The position numbers and the translations under genes were made by a program. Positions 6,324 to 8,332 of a stretch of DNA of 8,332 nt are shown here, piece after piece; positions within the stretch are counted from its first letter, which is position 1, and every line of letters starts with the position of its first letter. Where the stretch lies: the NCBI GenBank assembly GCA_021825025.1, contig JAKAIP010000016.1, forward strand, positions 1 to 8,332, given 5' to 3'. Below the pieces are notes generated by a model that was not told the DNA's origin, did not search any database, and saw only the letters and a list, made by a program, of their open reading frames with translations. Source of the stretch: a bacterium (GTDB lineage Bacteria > Patescibacteria > Paceibacteria > UBA9973 > SBAW01).

Positions 6324-6743
6324 CTATGCGTGCGACCCTTTGGGCCTCGCGTAAGACGTGGACGCGACCACATGGGCCGTGAGTTCGCCCTCCCTGGCTT
6401 TCCCTTCGGTGTATAGTTTTTCGAGTATCGACAACAAGATGCTGCCATTTCGCTCCTCGATTCTGGCGTTGATTAGAATCAGAAGCACAGAGGCGATCGA
6501 GAGAAAGAGACACGTTCCATGGGCGCAACTCAGGAAAACACACGTGAAGCTCACACACTCTATCGACGCCGCCGTGTCATTCATCTGGCAAGAAAAGATG
6601 TAGCCCTTCGGGCAACAACCGCTCTCCATGCACCCGGCCATCAACAGCATCGTCGCGTTCGTGGCATCGACGACAGTGTAGAAATACATAGACGCCCACG
6701 TCAACATGGACGCTATCGCAACGAAAACCAGTGGAATCATCAT
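6324..6743 (-). CDS. Cys-rich two-TM membrane glycoprotein candidate
   Basis: A 139-aa protein. An N-terminal hydrophobic segment (about 3-25, IPLVFVAIASMLTW...) could be a signal peptide or anchor. The segment from about 26 to 75 carries eight cysteines with the second TM start (C38, 43, 44, 52, 63, 68, 73, 78) and two N-glycosylation sequons (N29-A-T, N55-D-T), as expected for a disulfide-bonded luminal or surface domain. A second TM (about 76-93, TCLFLSIASVLLILINA) leads to a charged cytoplasmic tail. The ATG at 6743 overlaps the previous gene's TGA as ATGA; an in-frame GTG at 6752 is less likely. Exact function is unknown; a virion envelope or host-membrane protein is an inference. Confidence 0.65.
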   Translation of the reverse strand: MMIPLVFVAIASMLTWASMYFYTVVDATNATMLLMAGCMESGCCPKGYIFSCQMNDTAASIECVSFTCVFLSCAHGTCLFLSIASVLLILINARIEERNGSILLSILEKLYTEGKAREGELTAHVVASTSYARPKGSHA

Positions 6744-6904
6744 CGGACACACGTGCCTGGCTCCGATTCCGAACTGGCCTCGCCAGCCGTCATTCCGTAC
6801 TTGTCCAAGTCAGCCCTCACGTTCTCCTCCGTTGGCAGGTCGCAGCCGAGCGTCTCCATAAACGCATCAAATGCGTCCCTCTGTATGACCTCAGTTGTCC
6901 TCAT
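6740..6904 (-). CDS. Small acidic 54-aa protein
   Basis: I do not recognise it. It begins MRTTEVIQRDAFDAFMETLG and ends with an acidic, serine-rich tail (GEASSESEPGTCVR). There is no TM segment. The start at 6904 was chosen because it sits in GCCTAAAAATG, the window's start motif; a longer in-frame reading to 7144 lies entirely over the well-supported plus-strand gene at 6933 and is rejected. Its stop overlaps the start of the Cys-rich membrane gene by ATGA, so the two are probably expressed together. It is divergent from 6933-7346 across 28 bp. Confidence 0.55.
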   Translation of the reverse strand: MRTTEVIQRDAFDAFMETLGCDLPTEENVRADLDKYGMTAGEASSESEPGTCVR

Positions 6905-6933
6905 TTTTAGGCTGGCTTTGGCAACGCCTAAAA
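6905..6933. promoter_or_regulatory. Mirror-image bidirectional start region
   Basis: The 28 bp between two divergent start codons begin with TTTTAGGC (6905-6912) and end with GCCTAAAA (6926-6933, its last A being the first base of ATG). These are exact inverted copies around a 13-bp spacer. Each arm runs directly into its gene's ATG, so both genes have GCCTAAAA(A)TG. This fixes both start codons and makes the motif a strong candidate core element. It resembles in layout the poxvirus late promoter TAAAT(G), which also overlaps the start codon. Confidence 0.6.
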
Positions 6934-7346
6934 TGGGCAAATATGTAAACATTCTCGTTGCGCTAACGAATGTTTGGTTCGTTGTGCTCGTGGGAATTGA
7001 TGCGAATCCATCTGTGTATCTTCCGTCTTTGTTGTCGATGCTTCGTGATTTGTCGACGTCCGAGTTTGGCACACCTGTTCTTCCGTACGAAAACGAGACA
7101 AGGACGATCGAGCTCAGTCGCTGTCTTTGGATGACGTATGTCATCTGGACGAAGGCAACTCGGTTAATGGTCTACTACATCTTCAGTCTTGCGCTCGCAA
7201 CTCTATTGTACGCACTCGGACTAAGTCGCATTCGCGCTGGCTCGGACGACAATAGATCGTTAGCGATTGCGAAGGCGACATGGAACGTGATGTCGATGAC
7301 GGTGTTCGCACTAGCCGTTAATATGAAGCAGCCATTACTGTACTAA
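6933..7346 (+). CDS. Multi-pass membrane protein, 137 aa
   Basis: It begins MGKYVNILVALTNVWFVVLV, with a hydrophobic helix at about 4-22 that may be a signal anchor. A loop of about 55 residues carries one sequon (N54-E-T) and one cysteine (C64). A second helix lies at about 78-97 (LMVYYIFSLALATLLYALGL), then a polar stretch with SRIRAGSDDNRS, and a third, weaker hydrophobic segment at about 116-130. The start at 6933 is in GCCTAAAATG; the in-frame upstream extension to 6519 is rejected because it overlies two minus-strand genes. It resembles the divergent Cys-rich membrane protein in layout (TM, sequon-bearing loop, TM, R-I-rich segment), though sequence similarity is weak. Not recognised beyond this. 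Confidence 0.65.
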   Translation: MGKYVNILVALTNVWFVVLVGIDANPSVYLPSLLSMLRDLSTSEFGTPVLPYENETRTIELSRCLWMTYVIWTKATRLMVYYIFSLALATLLYALGLSRIRAGSDDNRSLAIAKATWNVMSMTVFALAVNMKQPLLY

Positions 7347-7557
7347 CCGTGTAGCGCGGACACGATACATCGACTACGCTCTTCTGATAGGCGTCGACGC
7401 AGCACTGCCAACAACGCAGCCCACTATCTCGATATCGGTGAGGTCTACGACACTCCGGACATCTTGACCGGTCGACGGCTGAGTCGACGTTTCCGATCTC
7501 GACCGGTCGACGGCGACAACAATCCGTTACGACGTCCTCGATCGTGGATGTCGCCAT
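7318..7557 (-). CDS. Doubtful 79-aa Cys-rich ORF
   Basis: The ORF starts MATSTIEDVVTDCCRRRP and contains CPEC, then 12 residues, then CWQCC, a spacing compatible with a small zinc-binding module. Against it: it runs through repeat cluster C and across the hairpin at 7348. It overlaps the end of the plus-strand gene at 6933 by 29 bp, and its ATG has no AAAATG context. It would follow the gene at 7600 by 42 nt on the same strand. I keep it only because of the cysteine spacing. Confidence 0.22.
   Translation of the reverse strand: MATSTIEDVVTDCCRRRPVEIGNVDSAVDRSRCPECRRPHRYRDSGLRCWQCCVDAYQKSVVDVSCPRYTVSTVMAASY
7348..7364 (+). terminator. 3' hairpin after the 137-aa membrane protein gene
   Basis: CGTGT-AGCGCGG-ACACG is a perfect 5-bp stem with a 7-nt loop. 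It starts one base after the TAA at 7344-7346. It is weaker than the others but in the same position relative to the stop, with a stem like that at 5634. Confidence 0.45.
7466..7513 (-). repeat. GTCGAC repeat cluster C
   Basis: The 13-bp direct repeat GACCGGTCGACGG occurs at 7466-7478 and 7501-7513. On the minus strand, 7492-7471 matches cluster A (AAACGTCGACTC then GCCGTCGAC) with one substitution. It is thus an isolated copy of the interspersed family, in reverse orientation. The surrounding 7365-7599 shows no other clear feature except the doubtful minus-strand ORF. Confidence 0.7.
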
Positions 7558-7599
7558 GCCGACAGCTGGATGATACGCCGCGTGGGTCGATCTCTTGGG

Positions 7600-7848
7600 C
7601 TATTGCGTCTTAACCTTGGCTACTTGGCAAAAATAGTAGTTGCCCGAGAACGTGCTCACGTAAAGCTTGAAATGAAGTCGACCAATATGATAGCCTCCAA
7701 GCAACTCAAGGCCATATAGGACGTGAACGAGTGGGAGATCTTTCACCTCATATAGTACCTTGCCTCGCTTCTCGCACTCGCGAAGCGTTCGCCTGATATC
7801 ATTGTTATTGCGACTCATCATCTCACGGAATTCAGCGGTGTATGCCAT
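7600..7848 (-). CDS. Unrecognised 82-aa protein
   Basis: A small soluble protein. The N-terminal half is charged and helical (AEFREMMSRNNNDIRRTLRE). The C-terminal half has alternating hydrophobic residues suggesting beta strands (HIGRLHFKLYVSTFSGNYYF). The start sits in GGCAAAAATGG, the window's usual AAAATG context. There is no membrane segment and only two cysteines. Repeat cluster D lies directly upstream, oriented toward this gene. No clear hairpin follows the stop. I do not recognise the family and infer no function. Confidence 0.65.
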   Translation of the reverse strand: MAYTAEFREMMSRNNNDIRRTLRECEKRGKVLYEVKDLPLVHVLYGLELLGGYHIGRLHFKLYVSTFSGNYYFCQVAKVKTQ

Positions 7849-7925
7849 TTTTGCCTACAATATCACGCCGTTCCGCTTCCGAGGTGGACCACAACCTCAA
7901 TGATGGAATCGCCAGCCGACGGATC

Positions 7926-8040
7926 GTCGACGTTTTGATCGAGATCCGCCGTGTCGACGGTGTGGTCGACGGATCGAGATCAGCGGTCGACGTTTTGGTC
8001 GGCTGCGACTCTATTGATTGGTCAGCGGATCGAGATCGCC
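7926..8040 (-). repeat. GTCGAC repeat cluster D
   Basis: Two copies of GTCGACGTTTTGATC (7926-7940, and 7986-8000 with one change) lie 60 bp apart. Between and after them are GTCGACGG copies and permuted GGATCGAGATC/CAGCGG segments (7971-7986 and 8022-8038). On the minus strand these read AAAACGTCGAC and CCGTCGAC, the same core as clusters A and B. The cluster occupies the region upstream of the minus-strand gene at 7848. Apparent ORFs on both strands here are low complexity and are not called. Confidence 0.8.
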
Positions 8041-8120
8041 ACACTACAAGCCGATGATATACTCTGCCCTGTGTACGCGCGCCAGCACGCGTTGTTGATA
8101 CGCATCCAACGGCGTGTTAG

Positions 8121-8136
8121 CGTATAGCAATATACG
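8121..8136 (-). terminator. 3' hairpin after the right-edge gene
   Basis: CGTATA-GCAA-TATACG is a perfect 6-bp stem with a 4-nt loop, 13 nt past the minus-strand stop at 8150-8152. It has the same stem as the hairpin after Ank2, which supports TAA at 8150 as a real gene end. Confidence 0.6.
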
Positions 8137-8149
8137 ATGGCGCACTTTG

Positions 8150-8332
8150 TTAGAGCATATAGATCTTGCTTAGTAGCGCACGCATTTGTACATCAAGATC
8201 GACGAAGTTGGCATACTGGATGACGTGATCGATGGTTAGATCCTTCTTCATTCTTTCGGTCCACTGGGCGACTTCTTCGTTATTGATGCCCTCCGACGAC
8301 CTCTGGCACACGCCGATGTTGACGCCGCCTTT
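8150..8332 (-). CDS. 3' end of an unrecognised gene, truncated by the window edge
   Basis: Reading the minus strand from the right edge, the frame is open for 60 codons. It includes GINNEEVAQWTERMKKD, LTIDHVIQYANFVDLD and a terminal MRALLSKIYML, then TAA. The composition is ordinary for a soluble helical protein. The start lies outside the window. A different minus-strand frame, from about 8157 to a TAG at 8044-8046, is also open and coding-like (KVRHRILLYANTPLDAYQQR...). It could be an extension by +1 shift at CTC-TAA-C, but the hairpin 13 nt downstream favours TAA as the end. Confidence 0.6.
   Translation of the reverse strand, partial: KGGVNIGVCQRSSEGINNEEVAQWTERMKKDLTIDHVIQYANFVDLDVQMRALLSKIYML

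Noticed and set aside
6519..6932. Plus-strand extension of the 137-aa membrane protein
   Set aside because: It is antisense to the Cys-rich membrane gene and the 54-aa gene, has shadow-ORF composition, and the start motif is at 6933.
6905..7144. Minus-strand extension of the 54-aa gene
   Set aside because: It lies fully over the supported plus-strand gene at 6933 and crosses the mirror-image promoter.
7574..7582. Hairpin ACG-CCG-CGT after the minus-strand gene at 7600
   Set aside because: Only a 3-bp stem, expected often by chance in this composition; unlike the other 3' hairpins.
7832..8057. ORFs on both strands across cluster D (about 70 aa each)
   Set aside because: Ser/Thr/Arg-rich or Asp/Val-rich repeat translations that mirror each other across GTCGAC palindromes.
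1..8332. tRNA genes or structural RNAs
   Set aside because: I saw no cloverleaf-like set of arms or GGTTC-type T-loop in a plausible arrangement on either strand, though without a covariance search this is not exhaustive.

Overview
The window looks like a segment of a large eukaryotic DNA virus genome (nucleocytoplasmic large DNA virus type) with roughly even base composition. The reasons are: intronless, tightly packed genes on both strands; tandem copies of an ankyrin-repeat family with an F-box-like N-terminus; small membrane proteins with N-glycosylation sequons; no Shine-Dalgarno sequences before the starts, but a recurrent AAAATG start context; and palindromic hairpins just after stop codons. 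I cannot name the virus. Phaeovirus-like or amoeba giant-virus-like genomes are possible, and most proteins here belong to no family I recognise.

Layout. 1-191: tandem GTCGAC-rich repeat array. 212-3856 (+): three tandem paralogs, Ank1 (intact), Ank2 (intact) and Ank3 (shortened, with two frame changes, a decaying copy). Ank2 and Ank3 are separated by a 4 x 21-bp tandem repeat whose first unit is a perfect hairpin. 3866-4309 (-): unrecognised 147-aa protein, convergent with Ank3. 4310-4593: divergent intergenic region carrying a second GTCGA repeat cluster. 4594-5618 (+): a two-TM protein overlapping or abutting an unrecognised 212-aa protein. 5619-5851: a possible small broken gene. 5852-6274 (+): a paralog of the first two-TM protein, with an uncertain, possibly frameshifted start. 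6324-6904 (-): a two-gene unit (54-aa acidic protein, then a Cys-rich two-TM protein), divergent from a 137-aa membrane protein (6933-7346, +) across a 28-bp promoter with mirror-image motifs. 7347-7599: mostly intergenic, with repeat cluster C and a doubtful Cys-rich ORF. 7600-7848 (-): an 82-aa protein. 7849-8043: repeat cluster D. 8150-8332 (-): the 3' end of a gene that starts outside the window.

Three non-coding signals tie the window together. (1) A start-site motif, (C)TAAAA(A)TG or CAAAATG often followed by ACAAC, sits on most start codons in both orientations. (2) A family of short hairpins with stems beginning CGTAT or CGTGT lies within about 0-30 nt of nearly every gene-cluster end, including convergent ends. 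(3) An interspersed repeat family built on AAAACGTCGAC / CCGTCGAC occurs in four clusters in or beside intergenic regions, mostly upstream of genes and oriented with them. Together they suggest a compact virus-style code for transcript starts and ends. Protein roles (F-box/ankyrin adaptors against host factors, membrane or virion proteins) are inferences from domain shape only.
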